A stretch of 54,165 bases of DNA from Actinomycetes bacterium. Its GTDB lineage: Bacteria > Actinomycetota > Actinomycetes > Actinomycetales > Dermatophilaceae. Of this stretch, positions 10,195 through 20,900 are shown piece after piece. The position numbers and the translations under genes were made by a program. The DNA is taken from contig JAKPEG010000085.1 in NCBI GenBank assembly GCA_029552065.1, forward strand, positions 1 to 54,165, read 5' to 3'. The notes under the pieces were generated by a model. That model had not been told where the DNA came from. It was given only the letters and a program-made list of their open reading frames with translations, and did not search any database. Every line of letters begins with the position of its first letter. Position 1 is the stretch's first letter.

Positions 10195-11560
10195 GGATGT
10201 CCTCCTTGGCGGTGAGGGTCGAGGCACCGACCGCCGGGACGCGCGGGTCGGGCCGCTCCGGTTCGCGCAGTCGTTGTCCGGGCAACGGCGGGACGGGATA
10301 GCCGCCGGCGAACGGATCGACCTCGTCGGGGACCTGGACCGCGGCCTGGGTGCTGCGGCTGCGCGCGTCGATCCGCAGGAGCACCCAGACGAGGACGAGG
10401 ATCATGAGCAGGACGAGCACGAACTGGGCGAGGTAGAGCGTGCGGGTCTGGCCGAAGAGGGTGAAGCTGAAGGTCGAGTCCCCGAGCCAGCCCTGGCGGG
10501 CGGCCTTGTCGAAGGCGACGTAGACGACCCAGAGGATCGTCACGGGGATGAGCCGCTTCCAGCCGAAGCGCATGAACTGGTCGTAGCGCGTCCGCGGAAG
10601 CGAGCCTCGCAACCAGACGAACATGAACATGAACAGCCAGACCTTGAGGGTGAACCACAGCACGCCCCACCAGCCCTGGTTGAGCACGCCGTCGCCGATC
10701 GCGGCGATGAGGGGCGGCGCCTGCCAACCGCCGAGGAAGAGCGTCGTGGCCAGCGCCGAGACGCCGAACATGTTGATGTACTCGGCGAGGAAGAACATCG
10801 CGAAGCGCATCGAGCCGTATTCGGTGTGGAAGCCGCCGACGATCTCACCCTCACCCTCGGCCAGGTCGAAGGGCAACCGGTTGGTCTCGCCGACCATGGT
10901 GATGACGTAGACGCCGAAGGAGAACCAGGCCGGGATGACGAGCCACAGCTGCGCCTGGGCCGCGACGATCTGGGAGGTCGACATCGACCCGGCGTAGAGG
11001 AAGACGGCCACGAGGGACAATCCCATGGCGATCTCGTAGGAGATCACCTGGGCGCTCGAGCGCAGGCCACCGAGCAGCGGATAGGTCGAGCCGGAGGACC
11101 AACCGGCCATGATGATCCCGTAGACGCCCACCGAGGCGGCAGCCAGCACGAGCAGGACGGCCATCGGCGCATCGGTGAGCTGCAGCGGGGTCTGGTGTCC
11201 GAACATCCACACCGTCGGCCCCATCGGCATGACCCCGAAGGTGACGAAGCACATCGTCGCCGCCACGAGCGGGGCGAGGGTGAAGACGATCTTGTCGGCG
11301 TTCGTCGGAGTGTTGTCCTCCTTGAACATCGACTTCATGCCATCGGCGAGGGTTTGCAGGAGACCGAACGGGCCGTTGCGGTTGGGCCCGGGCCGCTGCT
11401 GCATCCGCCCGATGACCCGACGCTCGAACCAGATGACGAGCAGGGTCGAAACGAGCAGATAGACGAAGATGAGCAGCGCCTTGACCAGGTGCAGCCACAT
11501 CGGGGTGTCGCTGAAGTCGACCGCGGGACCGTCGACCGCCGCGAGCGAGACGAGGTTCAT
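10187..11560 (-). CDS. nuoH: NADH-quinone oxidoreductase subunit H
   Basis: Membrane subunit of complex I that forms much of the quinone-binding chamber, 457 residues. It shows [24 protein letters not shown] after the first helix, and the conserved acidic loop [30 protein letters not shown], the most diagnostic NuoH segment. The C-terminus carries a ~60-residue hydrophilic extension rich in Pro/Arg/Glu, absent from E. coli NuoH (325 residues). The ATG at 11560 overlaps the nuoG TGA (ATGA). Confidence 0.96.
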   Translation of the reverse strand: MNLVSLAAVDGPAVDFSDTPMWLHLVKALLIFVYLLVSTLLVIWFERRVIGRMQQRPGPNRNGPFGLLQTLADGMKSMFKEDNTPTNADKIVFTLAPLVAATMCFVTFGVMPMGPTVWMFGHQTPLQLTDAPMAVLLVLAAASVGVYGIIMAGWSSGSTYPLLGGLRSSAQVISYEIAMGLSLVAVFLYAGSMSTSQIVAAQAQLWLVIPAWFSFGVYVITMVGETNRLPFDLAEGEGEIVGGFHTEYGSMRFAMFFLAEYINMFGVSALATTLFLGGWQAPPLIAAIGDGVLNQGWWGVLWFTLKVWLFMFMFVWLRGSLPRTRYDQFMRFGWKRLIPVTILWVVYVAFDKAARQGWLGDSTFSFTLFGQTRTLYLAQFVLVLLMILVLVWVLLRIDARSRSTQAAVQVPDEVDPFAGGYPVPPLPGQRLREPERPDPRVPAVGASTLTAKEDIHG

Positions 11561-14043
11561 CGGGCACCACCCTTCGTCACCGAGACCCGCGCGCCCGCGT
11601 CGACACCGAGGGTCGAGCGGACCGCGCTGCCCGCAGAGTTGGTCGGCAGCCACACGACGCCGTCGACCATGTCCTCGGTCACCGCGACCGGGAGGGTCAC
11701 TGCGCCTGACGTGGTCGACACGGTCACCTCGTCGCCGTCGCTCACCCCCAGGCGCTGCGCGTATGCCGTGCCCAGCCGCACGAGCGACGCGTGGGCGGTG
11801 CCGGCGAGGAACGGTTCGCCGTCCTGCATCCGGCCCTTGTCGAGCAGCAGGGGCCAGGTCGCGAGAACCGCCTCACCGGCCGAGCCGTCGATGGTGCTCG
11901 CCGCCGACGGGATCAAGGTCGCAGCGGCGCCGGCGTCTGCCGAGGCACGTGCCCCGGTCCAGGCGCCGAGTTCGGCGAACTGCGAGCGGATCTGATCCTG
12001 GGTGCGGGTCTCGAGGAAGACCCCGAACTCGGCGGCGAGCATGTCGAGCACCCGGTGATCGCTCATCGCGCTGGTGTCGAGCGCGACCTGGAAGAGCCGG
12101 ACCCGCCCCTCCCAGTCGACGTAGCTGCCGGCCTTCTCGGCCTGCGGTGCCACCGGGAGGACGACATCGGCGAGCGCGGTGACCGCGGATTCGCGGATCT
12201 CCAGGCTCACGACGAACGCTCTGGTCAGCGCCTCCTGCGCCTGTGCCAGGCCGAGGTCGGCCGGGTCGACGCCACCGACCACGAGGGCGCCGAGGTCGCC
12301 GGCAGCCGCAGCGGCGAGGATGCCCGCGGTGTCGCGGCCCGGGGTCTCGGGCAGGGAGTCGGCACCCCAGCGGTCGGAGACTTCGGCACGCGCGGCGGCG
12401 TCGGCGACCGGACGGCCGCCGGGCAGCAGGTGGCCGATCGCACCGGCCTCGAGCGCGCCGCGCTCACCGGCCCGACGCGGGATCCACGCAAGCCGAGCAC
12501 CAGTCGCTGCGGCGAGTTCGGCCGCCGCCGCGAGGGCGCCGGGCGAGGTCGCCATCCGCTCGCCGACGAGGACGACCGAGGCCGGACCGGCGAGGGCCTT
12601 CGCGGCCGCCGCACCGCCGGGGACTGCGGCGAGGTCGCGCAGCACCGCCGCCTCCGTGCCGGGCACGGTCGGCACGAGGGTGCCGGAAAGCTTGGCGAGG
12701 CCACGCGTGCCGTAGGGGGCCACGGCATACACGGCCGTGGCGTTCTTGCGCACGGCCCGGCGCAGCCGCAGGAAGACGATCGGCGACTCCTCCTCGGGCT
12801 CGAAGCCGACGAGGAGGACGGCCTTGGCGGCCGAGAGGTCGGCATAGGTGACCGCGCCGCCGTCGGGGCCGGTCGCGACCACCGAGGCGGCGAGGAAGTC
12901 GGCCTCCTCGGCCGAGTGCGGGCGGGCCCGGAAGTCGACGTCGTTGGTGCCGAGCACGAGCCGGGCGAACTTGCCGTAGGCGAAGGCGTCCTCGGTGCTC
13001 ACCCGTCCGCCGACCAGCACCCCGGCGCCCTGGGCGGCGCGCAGCCCGGCTGCCGCCGTCTCGAGCGCCTCAGGCCAGCCAACGGCACGCATCGAGCCGT
13101 CGGGCTGGCGCACGAGCGGCAGCTGGAGCCGGTCGGGCAGCGAGGCGTAGTGGAAGGCCCAACGTCCCTTGTCGCAGGTCCACTCGCCGTTGACCTGCGG
13201 GTCGTCGACGGCCATCCGGCGCAGGACGACACCCCGGCGGTGGTCGGTGCGCAGGGAGCAGCCGCTCGCGCAGTGTTCGCACGTGCTCGGGGTGGAGACG
13301 AGGTCGAAGGGGCGGGAACGGAAGCGGTATGCCGCCCCGGTGAGCGCCCCGACCGGGCAGATCTGCACCGTGTTGCCCGAGAAGTAGCTCTCGAAGGGCT
13401 GGTCTTCGTAGATGCCGATCTGTTGCATGGCACCACGCTCGACGAGGTTGATGAACCGGTCCCCGGCCACCTGGTCGGAGAAGCGGGTGCAACGCTGGCA
13501 GACGATGCAGCGCTCGCGGTCGAGCAGCACCTCGGAGGAGATGTTGATCGGCTTGGCGAAGGTGCGCTTGGTGTCGGTGAACCGCGACACGGCACGGCCG
13601 TTCGAGATGGCCTGGTTCTGCAGCGGGCATTCGCCGCCCTTGTCGCAGACCGGGCAGTCGAGCGGGTGGTTGATGAGCAGGAGTTCCATCACGCCGTGTT
13701 GGGCACGATCGGCGACCGCGGAGGACTCCTGGGTACGCACGACCATGCCGTCCGCGACGGTCATCGTGCAGGAGGCCTGCGGCTTGGGCATCGGCACCGG
13801 CGCGCCGGGAGTGCCGTCGGCATTGGGCCGGCCGGGCATCGCGACTTCGACGAGACACTGTCGGCAGGCACCGACCGGGTCCAGGCCCGGGTGGTCGCAG
13901 AAGCGCGGGATCTGGATGCCCAGTTGCTCGGCCGCCCGGATGATGAGGGTTCCCTTGGGCACCGACACCGGCCGTTCGTCGATGGTGAGGGTGACGAGCT
14001 CCGGGGGCGGGGTCGTCGCAGTGTTCGGGGACGAGGCGGTCAT
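11557..14043 (-). CDS. nuoG: NADH-quinone oxidoreductase subunit G
   Basis: Large Fe-S subunit of the complex I peripheral arm, 828 residues. From the N-terminus: a [2Fe-2S] domain ([21 protein letters not shown]), the His-liganded cluster region ([17 protein letters not shown]), [10 protein letters not shown], a further cysteine in QICPVGALT, then [13 protein letters not shown] opening the molybdopterin-oxidoreductase-like domain. The C-terminal half resembles that domain but has no catalytic role in complex I, and it is Ala-rich here. The ATG at 14043 overlaps the nuoF stop; the gene ends in an ATGA overlap with nuoH. Confidence 0.95.
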   Translation of the reverse strand: MTASSPNTATTPPPELVTLTIDERPVSVPKGTLIIRAAEQLGIQIPRFCDHPGLDPVGACRQCLVEVAMPGRPNADGTPGAPVPMPKPQASCTMTVADGMVVRTQESSAVADRAQHGVMELLLINHPLDCPVCDKGGECPLQNQAISNGRAVSRFTDTKRTFAKPINISSEVLLDRERCIVCQRCTRFSDQVAGDRFINLVERGAMQQIGIYEDQPFESYFSGNTVQICPVGALTGAAYRFRSRPFDLVSTPSTCEHCASGCSLRTDHRRGVVLRRMAVDDPQVNGEWTCDKGRWAFHYASLPDRLQLPLVRQPDGSMRAVGWPEALETAAAGLRAAQGAGVLVGGRVSTEDAFAYGKFARLVLGTNDVDFRARPHSAEEADFLAASVVATGPDGGAVTYADLSAAKAVLLVGFEPEEESPIVFLRLRRAVRKNATAVYAVAPYGTRGLAKLSGTLVPTVPGTEAAVLRDLAAVPGGAAAAKALAGPASVVLVGERMATSPGALAAAAELAAATGARLAWIPRRAGERGALEAGAIGHLLPGGRPVADAAARAEVSDRWGADSLPETPGRDTAGILAAAAAGDLGALVVGGVDPADLGLAQAQEALTRAFVVSLEIRESAVTALADVVLPVAPQAEKAGSYVDWEGRVRLFQVALDTSAMSDHRVLDMLAAEFGVFLETRTQDQIRSQFAELGAWTGARASADAGAAATLIPSAASTIDGSAGEAVLATWPLLLDKGRMQDGEPFLAGTAHASLVRLGTAYAQRLGVSDGDEVTVSTTSGAVTLPVAVTEDMVDGVVWLPTNSAGSAVRSTLGVDAGARVSVTKGGAR

Positions 14044-15392
14044 GCCGTCACGGCCTCCTTCGCGTCGAAGACCACCGAAGCCGCGTGCGGGAAGAGCTCG
14101 GCGGCAGGCGTGTGCATGCCCGCCTCGAACTCGTCGCGGAAGTACTGGATGGCCGAGGTGACACAACTCGTCGCACCGTCGCCCAGGGGGCAGAAGGAAC
14201 GGCCGAGGATGTAGGCGCAGATGTCGTCGAGCTTCTCGATGTCGCCCTGCTGGCCCTCGCCGGCTTCGAGCCGTTCGAGGATCTGCTTGAGCCAGTAGGT
14301 GCCCTCACGGCAGGGCGTGCACTTGCCGCAGGACTCGTGGGCGTAGAAGTCGGTCCACCGGGTCACCGCGCGGACCACCGAGACGGTCTCGTCGAAGATC
14401 TGCAGCGCCCGGGTGCCGAGCATCGAGCCGGCCTTGGCAACCGAGTCGAAGTCGAGCGGCACGTCCAGGTGGGCGTCGGTGAAGATCGGGGTGGAGGAAC
14501 CGCCCGGCGTCCAGAACTTCAGCCGGTGACCGCTGCGCATCCCACCGGCCAGGTCGATGAGTTCGCGCAGGGTGATGCCCAGCGGGGCCTCGAACTGGCC
14601 CGGGTTGGCCACGTGCCCGGAGAGGCTGAAGATCCCGAAACCAGTCGAGCCCTGGACCCGTTGGTCGGGGTTGGCCGGCACGCCCATCGACTTGAACCAC
14701 TCGGGACCGTGCAGGACGATCCCGGGCACGGAGGCGATCGACTCGACGTTGTTGACCGACGTGGGTCGGGAGTAGAGGCCGGCCGCCCCGGGGAAGGGCG
14801 GCTTGAGCCGCGGCTGGCCGCGACGACCCTCGAGCGAGTCGAGCAGCGCCGTCTCCTCGCCGCAGATGTAGGCGCCGGCGCCCGCGTGGATGGTCACCTC
14901 GACGGCCCGGCCGGAGCCGAGCACGTCGCCGCCCACGAGACCGGCGGCGCGGGCCTCCTCGACCGCGCGCAGCAGCCGGCGGTAGACGTGGACGACCTCG
15001 CCACGCAGGTAGACGAAGGCGTGCTCGCAGCCGATCGCCATCGAGGAGATGACCACGCCCTCGATGAGCACGTGCGGGTTGGCCATCATGAGCGGGATGT
15101 CCTTGCAGGTGCCCGGCTCGGACTCGTCGGCGTTGACGACCAGATAGCGCGGGCCGCCGTCCGGCGGGGCCATGAACGACCACTTCATCCCCGTGGGGAA
15201 GCCGGCGCCGCCGCGGCCGCGGATCTCGCTCGCCTTCACCGCGGCGAGGATGTCGGCCGGTTCCATGCCCACGGCCTTGCGCAGGGCGGCATACCCGCCG
15301 CCGCGTTGGTATGCCGCGAGCGTCCAGGGCCGCTCGTCACCCCAGTTGGCGGTGAGGATCGGGGTGAGGGTGGCGGGCGTCGACGCGCTCAC
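14040..15392 (-). CDS. nuoF: NADH-quinone oxidoreductase subunit F (NADH- and FMN-binding)
   Basis: Electron-input subunit of complex I, 450 residues. It binds NADH and FMN and holds the [4Fe-4S] cluster N3. The glycine-rich segment [17 protein letters not shown] and [16 protein letters not shown] build the nucleotide and flavin sites, and [16 protein letters not shown] gives three of the cluster cysteines, with a fourth expected in [11 protein letters not shown]. The GTG at 15392 overlaps the nuoE stop (GTGA). The sequence is complete with all cluster ligands. Confidence 0.97.
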   Translation of the reverse strand: MSASTPATLTPILTANWGDERPWTLAAYQRGGGYAALRKAVGMEPADILAAVKASEIRGRGGAGFPTGMKWSFMAPPDGGPRYLVVNADESEPGTCKDIPLMMANPHVLIEGVVISSMAIGCEHAFVYLRGEVVHVYRRLLRAVEEARAAGLVGGDVLGSGRAVEVTIHAGAGAYICGEETALLDSLEGRRGQPRLKPPFPGAAGLYSRPTSVNNVESIASVPGIVLHGPEWFKSMGVPANPDQRVQGSTGFGIFSLSGHVANPGQFEAPLGITLRELIDLAGGMRSGHRLKFWTPGGSSTPIFTDAHLDVPLDFDSVAKAGSMLGTRALQIFDETVSVVRAVTRWTDFYAHESCGKCTPCREGTYWLKQILERLEAGEGQQGDIEKLDDICAYILGRSFCPLGDGATSCVTSAIQYFRDEFEAGMHTPAAELFPHAASVVFDAKEAVTA

Positions 15393-16155
15393 TTCGCCTC
15401 CTTCTTGCCGGAGCGGGCGGGCGCGGCAGCAGCAGCGGCATCCTCGGGGGCCGTCCAGCCGTGCTCCTGGGCGATGCGCAGACCGAGCAGCGAGGCTGGC
15501 CCGGCCGCCGGGCCCTCGTCGGCGCGTCCGTCGAGGAAACCGGCGAGCACCCGCGAGACCTCCTTGAAGGTGCAGACCTTGTCGGGGCCTCGGGAGGGAG
15601 TGACGTCGGCGCCGGAGCGCAGGGCCTCGGCGAGCGCGATCGTCGACTCGGGGGTCTGGTTGTCGAAGAACTCCCAGTTGGCCATGACGACCGGGGCGTA
15701 GTCGCACGCGGCATTGCACTCGACCCGCTCGAGGGTGATCTTGCCGTCGGCGGTCGTCTCGTCGTGCCCGATGCCCAGGTGTGCGGAGACGGCGTCCCAG
15801 ATCGCGTCGCCGCCCATGATCGCGCACAGGGTGTTGGTGCAGACGCCGATCGTGTAGTCGCCGTTGGGGTGGCGCTTGTACTGCGTGTAGAAGGTCGCGA
15901 CCCCGCTCACCTCGGCGGTCGTGAGCTCGAGGACCTCGGCGCAGAACTCGATCCCGCGCCCGGTGACGTAGCCGTCGACCGACTGGACGAGGTGCAGCAG
16001 CGGCAGCAGCGCCGAGCGCTGGTGCGGGTAGCGAGCGATCACCGCAGCGGCGTCGGCGCGCAGCCGGACGAGGGTCTCCTCGTCGTAGGCGGCCTTGCTC
16101 TCGGCGCTCACGTGCAGGTGTCCCGAGACGTCCGTGGCGTCGTGTCCGTGCGACA

Positions 16156-16156
<1 letters not shown>
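15389..16156 (-). CDS. nuoE: NADH-quinone oxidoreductase subunit E ([2Fe-2S])
   Basis: Thioredoxin-fold subunit of the NADH dehydrogenase module carrying cluster N1a. Ligands are visible as C106 and C111 (CTNTLC) and C147 and C151 (CNAAC). It has 255 residues, against ~166 in E. coli: the N-terminal ~30 residues and C-terminal ~60 residues (Ala/Gly-rich, ending in Lys-rich KKEAK) are additions. The ATG at 16156 shares a base with the nuoD TGA (TGATG). Confidence 0.96.
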
Positions 16157-17495
<1,339 letters not shown>

Positions 17496-17496
<1 letters not shown>

Positions 17497-18245
17497 CAGG
17501 AGTAGGCCCTCCGCTCGTCCGCGGGCGGCACCGTGGCGCCCTTGTATTCCACGGGTATGCCGCCCAGCGGATAGTCCTTGCGCTGCGGGTGTCCCGGCCA
17601 GTCGTCGGGCATGAGGATCCGGGTGAGCGCCGGGTGCCCGTCGAAGACGATCCCGAACATGTCCCACGTCTCACGCTCGTGCCACGTGTCGGCCGGATAG
17701 GTCGACACGATCGAGGGGATGTGCGGGTCGGCGTCGGGTGCGGTGACCTCGACCCGGATCCGCCGGCTGCCGTGGGTGATCGACAGGAAGTGCCAGACGG
17801 CGTGCAGCTCGCGACCGGTCTCGCCCGGGAAGTGGACACCGGAGACGCCCGTGCAGATCTCGAAGCGCAGCTCGGGGTCGTCGCGCAGGCACTGGGCGAC
17901 GACCGGCAGGTGTGCGCGGGCGACGACGAAGGTCATCTCGTCGCGGTCGACCACGACCCACTCGACCGCCTCGGCGTATGCCGTGCCGGCCGCCTCGAGC
18001 GCGCGGGCGAGGGCGTCTGCGACCTGGTCGAACCAGCCGCCGTAGGGCCGATCGGAGGCACCCGGGAGGGTGACCGGCACGACGAGCCCGCCGTAGCCGG
18101 TGGTGTCCTGGCCCTGCGTGGCCCCGAACATCCCGTGTCGCTCGCCGACCACGACTTCGCTCGGCCCGGTCGGCTCCGTCGGCTCGCCGGACGGCAAGGC
18201 CGCCTCGGCGACCGCCCCGGTGGGCTGGGACTGCTCCTGGCTCAT
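17496..18245 (-). CDS. nuoC: NADH-quinone oxidoreductase subunit C (30-kDa type)
   Basis: Peripheral-arm subunit of complex I that contacts NuoD and NuoI, 249 residues. The C-terminal block [46 protein letters not shown] is the 30-kDa-subunit signature (described in pieces: [29 protein letters not shown]). The first ~35 residues are Gln/Glu/Pro-rich and probably flexible. The ATG at 18245 overlaps the nuoB stop (ATGA). The gene contains one of the rare ATA isoleucine codons, in the GGIPVEY segment, which falls inside a GGCATAC word. Confidence 0.96.
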
Positions 18246-18817
18246 ACCGCGCCTCCGGCCCCGCCCGCGAGCAGGCCCTTCATCTCCTGGGTGGGGGTGG
18301 CCGCGAGCGCCGCAGCCTCGGCCGCGCGGGCGGCCTCGATCCGGTTGGCCCCCAACGGCATGTGCTGGATCTGCTCGTGCAACTTGATGATCGCGTTGAG
18401 GAGCATCTCCGGCCGGGGTGGGCAGCCGGGCAGGTAGATGTCGACCGGGATGATGTGGTCGACGCCCTGGACGATCGCGTAGTTGTTGAACATCCCGCCC
18501 GAACTCGCGCACACCCCCATCGAGATGACCCACTTGGGCTCGGGCATCTGGTCGTAGACCTGGCGGACGATCGGGGCCATCTTCTGGCTCACCCGACCGG
18601 CGACGATCATGAGGTCGGCCTGTTTGGGCGTCGCCGAGAACCGCTCCATACCGAACCGGGCGAGATCGTAGTCGGGGGTGCCGACCGCCATCATCTCGAT
18701 CGCGCAGCAGGCCAGGCCGAAGGTGGCCGGCCACATCGACGCCTTGCGCATATAGCCGGCGAGCAACTCGACGGTCGTGAGCAGGATCCCCTGGGGGAGC
18801 TTCTCTTCCAGTCCCAT
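18242..18817 (-). CDS. nuoB: NADH-quinone oxidoreductase subunit B (cluster N2)
   Basis: Subunit carrying the terminal [4Fe-4S] cluster N2, which reduces quinone, 191 residues. The ligands are visible: tandem C37-C38 ([10 protein letters not shown]), C103 ([10 protein letters not shown]) and C132 (LPGCPPRPE). The ~35-residue Ala-rich C-terminal tail goes beyond the conserved core. The ATG at 18817 lies 13 bases after the nuoA stop, with GGAAGGACC as ribosome-binding site. Confidence 0.97.
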   Translation of the reverse strand: MGLEEKLPQGILLTTVELLAGYMRKASMWPATFGLACCAIEMMAVGTPDYDLARFGMERFSATPKQADLMIVAGRVSQKMAPIVRQVYDQMPEPKWVISMGVCASSGGMFNNYAIVQGVDHIIPVDIYLPGCPPRPEMLLNAIIKLHEQIQHMPLGANRIEAARAAEAAALAATPTQEMKGLLAGGAGGAV

Positions 18818-18830
18818 CCGCGGTCCTTCC

Positions 18831-19193
18831 TCAGTCCCACTCGAGCCCGCCGCGCCGCCACACGTAGGCGTAGGCGACGAAGACGGTGATGATGAACAGG
18901 ACCATCTCGACGAGGGCGAACATCCCCAGCTGGTTGAAGCCGACCGCGAAGGGGTAGAGGAACACCGCCTCGACGTCGAAGATGATGAAGAGCATGGCCG
19001 TGAGGTAGTACTTGATCGGGATCCGGCCGCCACCGGCCGCATGCGGCGTGGGCTGGATCCCGCACTCGTAGGCCTCGAGCTTGGCGCGGTTGTATCGCTT
19101 CGGGCCGACGATGAGCGAGACACCGACGGACACCAACGCGAAGGCCGCACCCAACCCGATGAGGAAGATCAGCGGGACATAGAGGTCAGTCAT
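18831..19193 (-). CDS. nuoA: NADH-quinone oxidoreductase subunit A
   Basis: First gene of the nuo operon; a 120-residue membrane subunit with three predicted helices. The loop [13 protein letters not shown] contains the conserved Glu-Cys-Gly, and [16 protein letters not shown] carries the conserved acidic helix, both diagnostic. I chose the ATG at 19193. Its upstream context is odd: an ATG ten bases earlier in another frame has the better-spaced ribosome-binding site and opens a five-codon ORF ending inside nuoA (annotated separately). Confidence 0.95.
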   Translation of the reverse strand: MTDLYVPLIFLIGLGAAFALVSVGVSLIVGPKRYNRAKLEAYECGIQPTPHAAGGGRIPIKYYLTAMLFIIFDVEAVFLYPFAVGFNQLGMFALVEMVLFIITVFVAYAYVWRRGGLEWD

Positions 19194-19203
19194 CCCTAGT
19201 CAT
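19186..19203 (-). other. Candidate 5-codon leader ORF overlapping the nuoA start
   Basis: ATG-ACT-AGG-GAT-GAC-TGA (MTRDD) starts ten bases before the nuoA ATG and stops eight bases into nuoA. GGAG lies six bases before this ATG, ideal spacing, while the nuoA ATG has only a distant GGAG or an immediately adjacent AGGG. Ribosomes ending on the mini-ORF could reinitiate at nuoA. This is inference from spacing; a chance ATG is quite possible. Confidence 0.25.
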
Positions 19204-19231
19204 CCCTCGCTCCCTTTCGGGGGTCGCAGTG

Positions 19232-19254
19232 GGCAAGCCCTCCCATCCTAGGGG
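19232..19254 (-). repeat. Repeated promoter-like block, copy upstream of nuoA
   Basis: On the minus strand this reads CCCCTAGGATGGGAGGG followed by CTTGCC. The copy at 20621-20642 differs by one substitution and one missing base. Both copies carry TAGGAT at the same place and both precede respiratory genes on the minus strand. Confidence 0.6.
19245..19250 (-). promoter_or_regulatory. Putative -10 element (TAGGAT) of the nuo operon
   Basis: TAGGAT on the minus strand, about 50 bases before nuoA, fits the actinobacterial TANNNT -10 pattern. No convincing -35 is seen (the best is TTCCCG with a long 19-base spacer). The hexamer lies inside a ~22-base block repeated upstream of the geranylgeranyl-reductase gene, which supports a functional element. 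Predicted transcript start is near 19238. Confidence 0.35.
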
Positions 19255-19305
19255 GGCGGGCATGGGGGCCGGGAACGCCTGTCCGGGGGGTGGCGGTCAT
19301 GTTGC

Positions 19306-20598
19306 TCACGCGTCCGGGGCGAGGGCGGACAGGGCCCGTACGAGCCGATCGTCGGCCCGGCCGCCGTGCTCCTGCGGCAGGTTGGCCATGAGCTTGAGCA
19401 GGACATGGACCATGCGGCCCTCGCGCAGCGCGAGCCGGGCGCCCACCCGCATGAACTGCGGATTCCCGACCGCATGAGCGAACCACCGGCCCAGGGTGAA
19501 GTAGCCCCCCAGCTGGTCGCGCATGATGCGCGGGTAGCCGTGCAACACCCGGTCGCAATCCGCGGCGGTGCGCCGGGCCTTGGCCTGCACGATCACCTCG
19601 GCACTCACCCGCGCTGCCTCGAGGGCATAGTCGATGCCCTCGCCGTTGAACGGGTTCACCATGCCGGCGGCGTCGCCGACCAGCAGGAGGCCGTCGGCAT
19701 ACAACGGGGTGCGGTTGAGGCCCATCGGCAGGGCCGCACCCCGGATCGGGCCCGCGGCCACGTCGTGGGCCAGTTCCCATCCGTCGCCCAGCGAATCGAC
19801 CCAACGCCGCATGACGTCCTTGAGGTCGGTGTGCCCGAAGGCTCGACTCGTGTCGAGGATGCCCAGCCCGGCGTTGACCCTTCCGTCGCCGAGGGGAAAG
19901 AGCCACCCGTAGCCCGGCATGAGGTGGCGCCGGCCGGCGTTGTCGTCGCGCCAGAGCTCGAGATAGGAGACGAGGTAATCCTCGACGCGCGGAGTGCGGT
20001 AGTAGGCGCGCACGGCGACGCCCATCACCCGGTCGGACCGACGAGGGCGCCCTGCGTTCGTCGCCAGCCGGGAGGACACCCCGTCGCACGCGACGACGAC
20101 CTTGGCCCGGTGTGCCACAAGCCGCCCGTCTTCCCGGTCCTCATCGGCGCTGCGGGCGAGCACACCAACCACCCGACCCGTGTCGTCACGCAATGGCCCG
20201 GTCACCGTGGTGCCTTCGACGAGGCGAGCGCCGCTGCGCACGGCGTGGCGTACGAGAACCTCGTCGAGCTGAGCTCGGGTCCGGACCAGCCCGTAGTCCG
20301 GGAAGGTGTCGGTCTGCGGCCAGTCCAGGACCAGTTCGCGGCCCCGACCGAGGAAGCGCAGTCCCCGGGTCCGCTGCCAGCCCGAGGTATCGACGCCCAG
20401 GGAGATGAGTTCGCGGGTGGCGCGCGGGGTCAACCCGTCGCCGCACACCTTGTCCCGGGGGAACCGCGCCTTCTCCAGCAGGAGGACATCGACGCCGTGG
20501 CGGGCAAGATAGGTCGCGGTGGCCGAGCCCCCGGGGCCGGCCCCGACGACGATGACGTCGGCGCTGAGTCCGGAGCGCGGGGCAGCAGGCGCGGGCAC
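19306..20598 (-). CDS. Geranylgeranyl reductase-family FAD protein, probable menaquinone reductase (MenJ type)
   Basis: A 430-residue flavoprotein of the geranylgeranyl-reductase family, which saturates isoprenoid double bonds. FAD motifs: DVIVVGAGPGGSATATYLAR near the N-terminus, LLLEKARFPRDKVCGDGLTPRA just after it, and GLLLVGDAAGMVNPFNGEGIDYA in the C-terminal half. In mycobacteria MenJ partly reduces the menaquinone side chain, and here the gene lies upstream of nuo and in the same block as a polyprenyl synthase, so that role is the best inference. I chose the GTG at 20598, which has GAGG at good spacing and sits about 28 bases after a predicted transcript start; an ATG at 20634 overlaps the -10 element and is the alternative. 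It could also serve the neighbouring prenyltransferase cluster. Confidence 0.85.
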   Translation of the reverse strand: MPAPAAPRSGLSADVIVVGAGPGGSATATYLARHGVDVLLLEKARFPRDKVCGDGLTPRATRELISLGVDTSGWQRTRGLRFLGRGRELVLDWPQTDTFPDYGLVRTRAQLDEVLVRHAVRSGARLVEGTTVTGPLRDDTGRVVGVLARSADEDREDGRLVAHRAKVVVACDGVSSRLATNAGRPRRSDRVMGVAVRAYYRTPRVEDYLVSYLELWRDDNAGRRHLMPGYGWLFPLGDGRVNAGLGILDTSRAFGHTDLKDVMRRWVDSLGDGWELAHDVAAGPIRGAALPMGLNRTPLYADGLLLVGDAAGMVNPFNGEGIDYALEAARVSAEVIVQAKARRTAADCDRVLHGYPRIMRDQLGGYFTLGRWFAHAVGNPQFMRVGARLALREGRMVHVLLKLMANLPQEHGGRADDRLVRALSALAPDA

Positions 20599-20620
20599 GA
20601 AGTTCCTCGGGGGGCGAGTA

Positions 20621-20642
20621 GGCAACCCTCTCATCCTAGGGG
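20621..20642 (-). repeat. Repeated promoter-like block, copy upstream of the geranylgeranyl-reductase gene
   Basis: On the minus strand this reads CCCCTAGGATGAGAGGG followed by TTGCC, matching the nuoA copy at 19232-19254 except for one substitution and one deletion. Sequences further upstream of the two copies do not match, so the shared unit is the -10 region and early transcribed bases. Confidence 0.6.
20633..20638 (-). promoter_or_regulatory. Putative -10 element (TAGGAT) of the geranylgeranyl-reductase gene
   Basis: TAGGAT on the minus strand, 35 bases before the chosen GTG start. It overlaps an upstream in-frame ATG, which argues for the downstream start if the element is real. The surrounding block is shared with the nuo promoter region. 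No clear -35 is visible. Confidence 0.35.
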
Positions 20643-20824
20643 CGCACAGCAGGGTGCACCGCCATGGCCGAACCACGCCCAACCCCGCGGACGAGCGTCT
20701 CGTCGTCTCCCGGGCGGCCTCTGGAAGGGTCGGCCGGCGCCCGCGGACCGGCGGCCGGAGGGCCACGGACCGTGCTCGTGCCCGGCCGCGAGCCCGGCGA
20801 ACCGGACCTTCCGGATATGCCCTT

Positions 20825-20834
20825 TAGGCTATGG
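20825..20834 (+). promoter_or_regulatory. Putative promoter of the prenyltransferase-ACP-KS-ligase operon
   Basis: TAGGCT and the overlapping TATGGT both fit the TANNNT -10 pattern in an otherwise GC-rich 300-base divergent gap. No -35 consensus lies at proper distance. The leader to the GTG at 20901 would be about 60 bases. A TTGACG at 20839 lies downstream and has no matching -10. Confidence 0.3.
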
Positions 20835-20900
20835 TGAGTTGACGCAGACAGGGATCGGGGAAGCGGTTCGTCCCCGCGAGCGCTCCAGGGGGTGCGAGGC

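Noticed and set aside
10028..11995. 655-codon plus-strand frame opposite nuoH/nuoI/nuoG
   Set aside because: Spans several real genes on the other strand and shows no recognisable motif.
11791..14214. 807-codon plus-strand frame opposite nuoG
   Set aside because: Shadow of nuoG; low-complexity Gly/Arg/Glu composition and no domain.
20839..20844. TTGACG as -35 of the prenyltransferase operon
   Set aside because: No TANNNT sequence 16-19 bases downstream; the TAGGCT/TATGGT just upstream is the better candidate.
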